Shown piece by piece: positions 1 through 5,016 of a stretch of 5,016 nucleotides of DNA. A program made the position numbers and the translations under genes. The DNA comes from an uncultured Lachnospiraceae bacterium (GTDB lineage Bacteria; Bacillota; Clostridia; Lachnospirales; Lachnospiraceae), in the NCBI GenBank assembly GCA_945485625.1, contig CALYSH010000140.1, positions 1 to 5,016 of the forward strand. Reading direction: 5' to 3'. Under the pieces are notes generated by a model. It was not told where the DNA came from. It did not search any database and saw nothing but the letters and a program-made list of their open reading frames with translations. The stretch's first letter is position 1, and each line of letters starts with the position of its first letter.

Positions 1-358
1 TTCTCCACCGAGAACTCTCTCTGCCCGGCTTCATAGCCAATCAGAAGTCCACCCTTTTTGCCGGCCCTGCCTACCACTGCAATGCCAAGGAGGCTTGCAG
101 CGAAGCCTGCAATTTTGGACACACGGCCATTCTTTACCAGATTATCCATACTGTACAGAACAAATGCCAGCTTTGTCCGCTTCCGGTAATCCGTAATTCG
201 TGCACATATTTCCTCAAAGGAACCGCCCGCCTGAATTTCCCGAAGAATCTGCTGCAAAATCAGTTCCATCTCAGGGCCGGCGGAAAGGGTATCAAACACC
301 TGAATCTTTTTCTCCGGATAATCCTCCAGCTCCATCTCCCGGGCAAGCTTTTTATAAT
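1..358 (-). pseudogene. DegV family protein fragment, 5'-truncated and running off the left edge
   Basis: The reverse strand is open from about 358 to base 1 with no stop codon. The first in-frame ATG is at 335-333. Conceptual translation from there (111 codons visible) includes FDTLSAGPEM (residues 14-23), GGSFEEI (37-43), a Y-R-K-x-T-K-L-x-F-V-L stretch, DNLVKNGRVSK (64-74) and LLGIAVVG (82-89). This is the central part of DegV proteins, which bind fatty acids; in Firmicutes some relatives (FakB) feed exogenous fatty acids to a fatty-acid kinase. Family members are about 280 residues and begin with a TDS motif followed by TSQP and SGT motifs. None of these, roughly the first 100 residues, is present, because the upstream DNA is the AEC permease gene in another frame. 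Homology starts near KKLAREME, just past the AEC terminator. The ATG has GGGAG directly against it, with no usual spacing. I infer a decayed or deleted gene; a short expressed protein or an assembly join are alternatives. The C-terminal part lies outside the window. Confidence 0.72.
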
Positions 359-386
359 AAAAAAGCCGGGGGATTAAACCCCCAGC
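359..386 (-). terminator. Intrinsic terminator of the AEC permease gene
   Basis: Read on the minus strand, GCTGGGGG (386-379), a six-base loop TTTAAT and CCCCCGGC (372-365) form an 8-bp stem with one G:T pair. It is followed directly by TTTTTT (364-359). The loop contains the TAA stop codon of the permease, so the hairpin overlaps the end of the gene. It separates the permease transcript from the DegV remnant. Confidence 0.8.
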
Positions 387-1288
387 AGAATAGAGACCAA
401 AGGCATGGTTGCGACCGCCAGAATTGTAGTAATGGTTACCCCCCGGGAAGCCAGTTCATAATCCCCGCCATATTCCTGCGCCAGCATGGCCGTCATGCTG
501 CCCACAGGGGTGGAAAGCATAATCAGGCAGACCCCTAAAAGCTTCGGGTCCAATCCAAGCAACTTTACGAGACTGACACCCGCCAAAGGAAGAAGAACCA
601 GCTTAACCGCGGAAAACAATAACATCCTTCCATTTAAAAATAACTTTATCAAATCAATTTTCGCCAGGGAATCACCAATAATCATCATGCTCAAAGGAGC
701 TGTCAGGCTGCTTACCATGTCCACTGCGCTGTCCAACACATGAGGCACCGGTACCCCGACCAGGTAAATAATCAATGCCAGAACGCAGGCAATCACACCC
801 ACATTCAACACCTTGCTTATTTCAAATTTCTTCTTTTCCCCTCTTGTATCCATAACGCTGATTCCGTATGTGTAAATCAGCACATTAAAGGGAATCAGAA
901 AAAGCGCCGCATACAATAGGGCCTCGTTGCCATAAACTGCCTGGATCACAGGGAAACCCATGAAGCCGATGTTGGAAAAAACAGTCATGGCCTTATATAC
1001 TCCCTGCTCCTTCGCTGGAACCCGAAGGACCCGGGGTAACACCTCGGCTACCAGAAGCAATCCCCCAAACATACACCATGCCAGTGCAAAGACCTTCACA
1101 AACTCCATGCCACGGATGGAACTGTCCTGATTGATTCCGGAAGATAATATCAATGCCGGATTTGCCACATTCACTACCAGAGAAGACAACCGCTTATTTG
1201 CCTCATCATTAAAAATGCCGCACTTCCTGCAGCAATAGCCCACCAACATCAAAAGAAACAATATCATCATCTGCTGTAACAGAATCAT
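374..1288 (-). CDS. AEC (auxin efflux carrier) family permease
   Basis: This 304-residue protein is almost entirely hydrophobic, with about ten predicted membrane segments and the usual five-plus-five layout of the AEC/BART superfamily. Family-like motifs are visible: NVANPALIL at 40-48, FSNIGFMGFPV at 104-114, GDSLAK at 205-210 and TPVGSMTAMLAQEYGGD at 260-276. The length is normal (about 300-320) and both ends look complete. A short charged loop (MDTRGEKKKFE, about 146-156) divides the two halves. Characterised bacterial members move small carboxylates such as malate or malonate, but the substrate cannot be read from the sequence, and the auxin name comes from plants. The start ATG (1288-1286) has AAAGG 12 bases upstream. 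The gene is transcribed divergently from the xylanase, has a promoter of its own, and ends in a terminator that overlaps its stop codon, so it looks like a single-gene unit. The family call is firm; the substrate is unknown. Confidence 0.92.
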   Translation of the reverse strand: MILLQQMMILFLLMLVGYCCRKCGIFNDEANKRLSSLVVNVANPALILSSGINQDSSIRGMEFVKVFALAWCMFGGLLLVAEVLPRVLRVPAKEQGVYKAMTVFSNIGFMGFPVIQAVYGNEALLYAALFLIPFNVLIYTYGISVMDTRGEKKKFEISKVLNVGVIACVLALIIYLVGVPVPHVLDSAVDMVSSLTAPLSMMIIGDSLAKIDLIKLFLNGRMLLFSAVKLVLLPLAGVSLVKLLGLDPKLLGVCLIMLSTPVGSMTAMLAQEYGGDYELASRGVTITTILAVATMPLVSILLGV

Positions 1289-1300
1289 TTTACCAATCTA

Positions 1301-1305
1301 CCTTT
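1301..1305 (-). promoter_or_regulatory. Shine-Dalgarno of the AEC permease gene
   Basis: AAAGG on the minus strand, 12 bases upstream of the ATG at 1288-1286. The spacing is at the long end of normal. No better site lies closer, and the protein N-terminus from this ATG fits the first membrane segment. Confidence 0.5.
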
Positions 1306-1339
1306 CTACAGTTCCTCATCGGTGAAGAATTGTCACCCC

Positions 1340-1368
1340 ATTATACTTCAAGCCTGCAAAATAATCTA
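1340..1368 (-). promoter_or_regulatory. Probable sigma-A promoter of the AEC permease gene
   Basis: On the minus strand a perfect TATAAT (1345-1340) lies 17 bases downstream of TAGATT (1368-1363), which matches the -35 consensus at three of six positions. Transcription would start near 1333, leaving a leader of about 45 bases before the ATG at 1288. The -10 box is strong and the -35 box weak. Confidence 0.55.
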
Positions 1369-1400
1369 CACCGTACCGAAAAAACCGTAAAAAACATTGA

Positions 1401-1430
1401 TTGACATTGTTCCCTCTCCCGTAGTAAGGT
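1401..1430 (+). promoter_or_regulatory. Candidate sigma-A promoter of the xylanase (and ABC-F) genes
   Basis: A perfect TTGACA (1401-1406) is followed 18 bases later by TAAGGT (1425-1430), a poor -10 box. TAGTAA at 1422-1427 is an alternative with a short 15-base spacer. A start near 1437 would leave a leader of about 30 bases with the ribosome site at 1458-1463. The weak -10 next to a perfect -35 would suit an activator-dependent promoter, but this is inference. I saw no clear CcpA (cre) site between 1289 and 1468. Confidence 0.4.
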
Positions 1431-1457
1431 GTTTGTGTAACAATAATATCCATAATA

Positions 1458-1463
1458 AAGGGG
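1458..1463 (+). promoter_or_regulatory. Shine-Dalgarno that fixes the xylanase start
   Basis: AAGGGG ends 5 bases before the ATG at 1469 and 8 bases before the adjacent ATG at 1472. Either ATG works and they differ by one methionine. The site rules out the in-frame ATG at 1397, which would add 24 non-signal-like residues in front of the lipoprotein signal and would lie upstream of the candidate promoter. Confidence 0.75.
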
Positions 1464-1468
1464 AAGAA

Positions 1469-2689
1469 ATGATGAAGCAGAAATTATTATTACTGTTAGC
1501 CGGTGTACTGACACTTACCCTGACCGGCTGTGGCAATCCGAAAGAAACAACTGCTCCGGATCAAACCGATACCATGATAAACATGGAAAGCAGCGATACA
1601 ACCAATGACTCCACAAAGGAATCCCAAGTCAAAGAACCTGAAATTACCGAAGAGCTTCGCCTTCAGGAACTTTTTGCAGAACACAATATGAAGGTGGGTA
1701 CTTGCCTTACCACTCAGATGATAAAGGATAAGAAGCAGAGCGACCTTATCTTAAGCCAGTTTAACAGTGTCACCATGGAAAACGATATGAAGCCCGATTA
1801 TTTATTCAGCAGACCCAAAAGCCTGGAGGCCGGTGAGCTGGTGGTGGACTTCAAGCCCAACATGATTACCCTGTTGGATTGGGCAAAGGAAAACAACATG
1901 GCAGTCCGCGGTCATACCCTGGTATGGTACAGCCAGACTCCCGAATGGATCTTCCACGAAGAGTTTGACCCGAAGAAGGCTTATGTGGGTCGTGATGAAA
2001 TGTTAAAGCGTATGGAAAGCTATATCCGTCAGATATTTGAGAAGCTGAAAGAGGGCGGCTATACCGATATCATTTATGCCTACGATGTAGTAAACGAGGC
2101 ATGGATGGAGGATGGTTCCATCCGCAAGAACAACTGGACTACCACCATCGGTGATGATTATCTGTGGTATGCTTTCTACTTTGCGGACAAATACGCACCG
2201 GAGCATATCGACCTTTACTACAACGATTATAATGAGCAGTTCAAGGAGGACACCCTGGTTCAATTCGTAAAAACCCTGGTGGATGAAAACGGACGCTCTC
2301 TCATTGACGGTATCGGTCTTCAGGGTCATTTGTATACCATGGACAGTCTGTCCGAATACTTTGACGCAATTGATAAGCTGGCAGCCACCGGACTGAAGCT
2401 TCAGGTCACCGAGCTGGATGTATCCCTGGGTGCATGGCAGAATACCCTGCCCGGTACCGAGGAAAACCTGAAAATACAGGGTAAATTCTATTATGACTTA
2501 CTCAACGGTCTGTTCGAGAGAGCAGATAACGGAACCATTAATACAGATGCATTGACCTTCTGGGGCTTTGCGGATCATCTGTCCTGGCGCGGAAATGCGA
2601 AGCCTCTACTCTATGACAGCTCCTTCAAGCCCAAATACGCTTACTATGGGGCAATGCAGAAAAAGGAATTAGCGGGATTTGATGAATAA
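1469..2689 (+). CDS. Lipoprotein GH10 endo-1,4-beta-xylanase
   Basis: This 406-residue protein is predicted to hydrolyse internal beta-1,4 bonds of xylan at the outer cell surface. Residues 1-21 form a lipoprotein signal: two Met, a Lys, a Leu-rich core, then the lipobox LTGC with Cys21 as the predicted lipid anchor. A Thr/Ser/Asp/Glu-rich tether follows (about 22-58). The rest is one glycoside hydrolase family 10 barrel (about 60-395). Visible hallmarks are VTMENDMK (101-108), RGHTLVW (147-153), DVVNEAW (206-212) with predicted acid/base Glu210, GLQGH (283-287), QVTELDV (312-318) with predicted nucleophile Glu315, and WGFADHLSW (365-373). All key residues are present, so it should be active. 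No carbohydrate-binding module or dockerin is seen, so binding would rest on the catalytic domain and the membrane anchor. The ABC-F gene follows with no terminator between. The GH10 call is firm; xylan as the true substrate is inferred from the family. Confidence 0.95.
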   Translation: MMKQKLLLLLAGVLTLTLTGCGNPKETTAPDQTDTMINMESSDTTNDSTKESQVKEPEITEELRLQELFAEHNMKVGTCLTTQMIKDKKQSDLILSQFNSVTMENDMKPDYLFSRPKSLEAGELVVDFKPNMITLLDWAKENNMAVRGHTLVWYSQTPEWIFHEEFDPKKAYVGRDEMLKRMESYIRQIFEKLKEGGYTDIIYAYDVVNEAWMEDGSIRKNNWTTTIGDDYLWYAFYFADKYAPEHIDLYYNDYNEQFKEDTLVQFVKTLVDENGRSLIDGIGLQGHLYTMDSLSEYFDAIDKLAATGLKLQVTELDVSLGAWQNTLPGTEENLKIQGKFYYDLLNGLFERADNGTINTDALTFWGFADHLSWRGNAKPLLYDSSFKPKYAYYGAMQKKELAGFDE

Positions 2690-2711
2690 TCCCCAAACGG
2701 GACTACTGAAT

Positions 2712-4655
2712 ATGCGATATGAAATCAGACATGCCATTGTAGAATATGGCGCAGACAGAATACTGGATGATATCAATTTTGAAATACACGACAAGGAAAA
2801 GATTGCCATTGTGGGCCGAAACGGCTGTGGCAAGACCACTCTGCTTAAGCTGATTGCAGGGGATTTGCACATGGCAAACTTAGACAGCGATGAAACCTGC
2901 GGTATTTTTATGGCCGGCAGGCAGGAAATCGGTTTCTTACGTCAGATCAGCTTTACAGACGGTGACATCACGGTAGAGGAAGAAATCAAAAAGGTGTTCT
3001 CCGACATTTTCACCTGCGAAGCCAGAATGAAGGAAATCGAAGAAGCACTTCACCATACCCAGGATGCAAAATTGCTGTCCGAATACGATTTTTTACAGAA
3101 GAAGATGGAGGCTATGGAGGGCTACCACTGGCGCAGGAATATGGAGATCATGTTCCAGCAGTTCGGCTTCCCTTTGGAAGACCTGCAGCGTCCCATCGGC
3201 AGCTTTTCCGGAGGACAGCAGACAAAGATTGCCTTTATTAAGCTACTCTTAAGTAAGCCGGATATCATGCTTTTGGACGAGCCCACCAACCACCTTGATT
3301 TACCGACCATTGAATGGCTGGAGGGCTATTTAAAAAAATACGACAAATCCGTGGTCATTGTATCCCATGACCGTCTGTTCCTGGACCGAATCATTGATGT
3401 GACCTATGAGATTGAATACCATCATATCAAGCGGTACAACGGAAATTACTCTGCTTTTATGCGTCAGAAGGAAGAAAATCTGGAGAAGCAGGAAAAGGAC
3501 TATGAGGAGCAGCAGAAGGAAATCAAACGACTCACCGAATGGATTGAGAAGTGGAAAAACACTCCCACCAAGGTGGCTGCCGCCCGTTCCAAGCAGATGG
3601 CCATTGAGCATATGGTGCTGATTGAAAAGCCCAGACATTTTGATACCAAAACCTTTAAGGCCAACTTTACTCCCCGGATCGAAAGCTACTCCAATGTGAT
3701 TACAGCCAAGGATTTATCCATCGGCTATGACACTGTATTAAGCACCCTGTCCTTCCGGTTAATGAAGGGAGAACGTCTGGCCATCATCGGAGAAAACGGA
3801 AAAGGGAAATCCACTCTGTTAAAGACTCTGGTGGGGCTCTTACCTCCCCTGGGCGGAGAGTTTACCTTCGGACAAAATGTGGAATGGGGGTATTTTGACC
3901 AACAAAAGGCGGTGGTCAACGATGCAGACCCTGAGCAGAGCGTCCTGGATAACTTCTGGGAGTGCTATCCGGATATGCTGAGAGAACAGGTGCGCAGCGC
4001 CCTGGGCAGCTTTCTTTTCTCCGGCGAAGAGGTGGAGAAGAAAATGGGGCAGCTTTCCGGTGGTGAAAAGGTACGTCTGGCTCTCTGTAAAATGTTCCAG
4101 ACCAAGCCCAATCTGTTAATCCTGGATGAGCCTACCAACCATATGGACATGGCAGGCAAGGAAGCCCTGGAGAAAATGCTGGTAAACTATGGCGGAACCG
4201 TACTTTTTGTTTCCCATGACCGTTATTTTATCCAACAGATTGCAACGGGTATCCTGGAATTCGGAAAAGAGGAAATCCGGCAATATCCCTTGGACTATAC
4301 CTCCTATCTGGAGAAGAAGGCTGCCGCTGATGCGGAGGAAGCCGCAATGGAAGCCGCAAAGAAGCAGGCTGCAAAGGCCGCGCCCACCCTGGAGGATGTA
4401 TTTGACAAGAAGACCTATTATAATCCGGGCAAAATTCGTTCCCGGCTGGAAAAACAATTGGAGAAATATAACCGACAGCTGGAGGAAAGCGAACAGAAAT
4501 GTCAGGAGCTGCAGCTGCAGCTCGTAGATCCGGCTCTGTCCACCGATTTTGAAAAGCTGATGGACATCCAAAAGCAATTGGATGAAGAAGAGAAGAATCA
4601 GGAAAGCTTATTGGAGCGAATCCTGGAAACAGAAACGGAACTGGAGTATTCATAA
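2712..4655 (+). CDS. ABC-F family ATPase (ribosome-associated, YdiF-like layout)
   Basis: This protein has 647 residues from the ATG at 2712. Two ATP-binding cassettes and no membrane segments mark a soluble ABC-F protein; members bind the ribosomal E site and rescue stalled translation or protect against ribosome-targeting antibiotics. Cassette 1 has Walker A GRNGCGKTT (35-43), signature FSGGQ (165-169), Walker B LLDEPTNHLD (187-196) with Glu190, and switch His219. A charged helical linker (about 239-329) fits the P-site tRNA interaction element. Cassette 2 has Walker A GENGKGKST (360-368), LSGGE (448-452), ILDEPTNHMD (470-479) with Glu473, and His502. An Ala/Lys/Glu-rich segment (about 536-556) leads to a C-terminal coiled coil (about 569-645), as in YdiF-type proteins. 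I chose 2712 because MRYEIRH begins the usual family N-terminus and GGGA lies 9 bases upstream. An in-frame ATG at 2682 (657 residues) overlaps the xylanase stop by 8 bases and could allow translational coupling. Housekeeping versus resistance role cannot be told from sequence. Confidence 0.93.
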   Translation: MRYEIRHAIVEYGADRILDDINFEIHDKEKIAIVGRNGCGKTTLLKLIAGDLHMANLDSDETCGIFMAGRQEIGFLRQISFTDGDITVEEEIKKVFSDIFTCEARMKEIEEALHHTQDAKLLSEYDFLQKKMEAMEGYHWRRNMEIMFQQFGFPLEDLQRPIGSFSGGQQTKIAFIKLLLSKPDIMLLDEPTNHLDLPTIEWLEGYLKKYDKSVVIVSHDRLFLDRIIDVTYEIEYHHIKRYNGNYSAFMRQKEENLEKQEKDYEEQQKEIKRLTEWIEKWKNTPTKVAAARSKQMAIEHMVLIEKPRHFDTKTFKANFTPRIESYSNVITAKDLSIGYDTVLSTLSFRLMKGERLAIIGENGKGKSTLLKTLVGLLPPLGGEFTFGQNVEWGYFDQQKAVVNDADPEQSVLDNFWECYPDMLREQVRSALGSFLFSGEEVEKKMGQLSGGEKVRLALCKMFQTKPNLLILDEPTNHMDMAGKEALEKMLVNYGGTVLFVSHDRYFIQQIATGILEFGKEEIRQYPLDYTSYLEKKAAADAEEAAMEAAKKQAAKAAPTLEDVFDKKTYYNPGKIRSRLEKQLEKYNRQLEESEQKCQELQLQLVDPALSTDFEKLMDIQKQLDEEEKNQESLLERILETETELEYS

Positions 4656-4680
4656 CTCCGGTTCCGTTTTTCTTTTCCTT
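4632..4680 (+). terminator. Strong intrinsic terminator after ABC-F, possibly bidirectional
   Basis: ACGGAACTGGAGT (4635-4647) pairs with ACTCCGGTTCCGT (4655-4667) in a 13-bp stem with one G:T pair and a 7-base loop. A-T pairs at the foot extend it. TTTTTCTTTTCCTT follows on the plus strand. The left arm and loop lie within the last ABC-F codons, and the TAA stop (4653-4655) sits at the loop/right-arm border. On the minus strand the same hairpin lies about 20 bases past the stop of the HPr-like gene and is followed by TTTCTGTTT, a weaker U-tract, so it could also end that convergent transcript. Confidence 0.88.
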
Positions 4681-4686
4681 CTAAAA

Positions 4687-4932
4687 CTATTTTACCACGT
4701 AATTGAAATCATCCAGGCTCTCAATTACACTCTTTACAACTGCCTCATCCTCACTGTAAATCTTTAAATCCAGAGGATGTGTCAAATCCAGACTGAACAG
4801 TCCCATGATAGACTTTGCATCAATGACATATCTTTTGTCAACGATATCAAAATCACACTCAAATTTACTGAGAATATTTACAAAATTTTTTACAGAATCA
4901 AGTCCTCGAAATTGTACCTTAATCATATTCAT
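4687..4932 (-). CDS. HPr-like protein lacking the phospho-acceptor histidine
   Basis: This small 81-residue protein fits the HPr fold in length and pattern. It has a region resembling helix 1 (SVKNFVNILSKFECDFDI, 13-30) and then AKSIMGLFSLDL (39-50), matching the KSIMGVMSL core around regulatory Ser46 of HPr; Ser41 is the equivalent here. HPr carries phosphate on His15 within a HARP motif to pass it to sugar-specific PTS enzymes. Here the aligned stretch (about 7-14, QFRGLDSV) has no histidine, and the only His is His52 after the serine motif. It therefore should not act as a PTS carrier. It resembles Crh of Bacillus in having lost His15 and kept the serine, so a regulatory role through HPr kinase is possible but is inference. 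The start ATG (4932-4930) has GGGGGTGA seven bases upstream. The gene is monocistronic in this window and convergent with the ABC-F gene. Confidence 0.8.
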   Translation of the reverse strand: MNMIKVQFRGLDSVKNFVNILSKFECDFDIVDKRYVIDAKSIMGLFSLDLTHPLDLKIYSEDEAVVKSVIESLDDFNYVVK

Positions 4933-4939
4933 CGTGTAA

Positions 4940-4947
4940 TCACCCCC
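4940..4947 (-). promoter_or_regulatory. Shine-Dalgarno of the HPr-like gene
   Basis: GGGGGTGA on the minus strand matches GGAGGTGA at seven of eight positions and ends seven bases before the ATG at 4932-4930. It supports that ATG over the second in-frame ATG two codons later and suggests good translation. Confidence 0.7.
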
Positions 4948-4955
4948 ATAAACTA

Positions 4956-4979
4956 ATTATATCACAGTGGGAAAAAAAG
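4956..4979 (-). promoter_or_regulatory. Extended -10 promoter of the HPr-like gene
   Basis: On the minus strand TGATATAAT (4964-4956) is a perfect TATAAT with the extended -10 TG in the right place. The -35 region is weak: a run of seven T (4978-4972) with TGGTCT just upstream, at a 16-base spacer. An extended -10 can compensate for a poor -35. Transcription would start near 4949, giving a very short leader that begins about at the ribosome-binding site. Confidence 0.6.
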
Positions 4980-4987
4980 ACCATTCG

Positions 4988-5016
4988 TTCCTTGCCATAT
5001 ACTGTGCATTCCTTGC
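4988..5016. repeat. Short direct repeat TTCCTTGC at the right edge
   Basis: TTCCTTGC occurs at 4988-4995 and again at 5009-5016, 21 bases apart (two helical turns), upstream of the HPr-like promoter. The second copy ends exactly at the window edge. It may be a paired operator site or chance. Confidence 0.3.

Noticed and set aside
200..743. Plus-strand reading frames 200-538 and 486-743
   Set aside because: They are antisense to the DegV remnant and AEC permease, have no convincing ribosome sites and look like no known protein.
1397..1468. Upstream extension of the xylanase to ATG 1397
   Set aside because: The added 24 residues sit in front of a clear lipoprotein signal, the ATG precedes the candidate promoter, and the good ribosome site at 1458-1463 serves the ATG at 1469/1472.
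1289..1468. Possible CcpA (cre) operator or riboswitch in the divergent region
   Set aside because: No match close to the cre consensus and no extended hairpin with a T-tract was visible; 180 bases with short leaders leave little room for a riboswitch.
4506..4523. Perfect 18-base palindrome built from overlapping CTGCAG and CAGCTG units
   Set aside because: It encodes the E-L-Q-L-Q-L heptad stretch of the ABC-F coiled coil with common codons, so coding constraint explains it.
4116..4653. Two long minus-strand reading frames (4116-4577 and 4228-4653) opposite the ABC-F 3' end
   Set aside because: They lie antisense to strongly motif-bearing ABC-F sequence, have low-complexity compositions typical of antisense frames (Leu/Phe-rich; Pro/Ser-rich) and show no recognisable domain.

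Overview
The window looks like the chromosome of an anaerobic Firmicute, most likely a gut or rumen member of Lachnospiraceae/Clostridia. This is inferred from moderate GC, purine-rich Shine-Dalgarno sites, TATAAT-type promoters, intrinsic terminators with T-tracts, and the gene set (DegV, AEC permease, lipoprotein GH10 xylanase, ABC-F, His-less HPr-like protein). It looks mainly like ordinary core/metabolic genome: I see no transposase, CRISPR array, tRNA, rRNA or phage gene.

Layout. (1) Bases 1 to about 358, minus strand: the middle part of a DegV-family fatty-acid-binding protein. It runs off the left edge and lacks the first ~100 residues of the family, so it looks like a 5'-truncated remnant. 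(2) Bases 374-1288, minus strand: a complete AEC (auxin efflux carrier family) permease, with its own promoter and an intrinsic terminator overlapping its stop codon. The DegV homology starts immediately beyond that terminator. (3) Bases 1289-1468: a divergent promoter region. (4) Bases 1469-2689, plus strand: a secreted, lipid-anchored GH10 endo-1,4-beta-xylanase. (5) Bases 2712-4655, plus strand (possible start at 2682, overlapping the xylanase stop): an ABC-F ATPase with two ATP-binding cassettes and a C-terminal coiled coil. It is probably co-transcribed with the xylanase and ends in a strong terminator that overlaps its own stop codon. (6) Bases 4687-4932, minus strand: a small HPr-like protein that keeps the regulatory-serine motif but has no phospho-acceptor histidine. 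It has its own extended -10 promoter and converges on the ABC-F gene.

How they fit together. The xylanase would cut xylan at the cell surface. The AEC permease may move small organic acids. The HPr-like protein recalls Crh-type carbon-regulation proteins, but no direct link to the xylanase is visible. The ABC-F protein acts on ribosomes and has no obvious functional tie to xylan use. I found no convincing new multi-gene system. The points most worth checking are the DegV truncation junction, the His-less HPr-like protein and the xylanase/ABC-F overlap.
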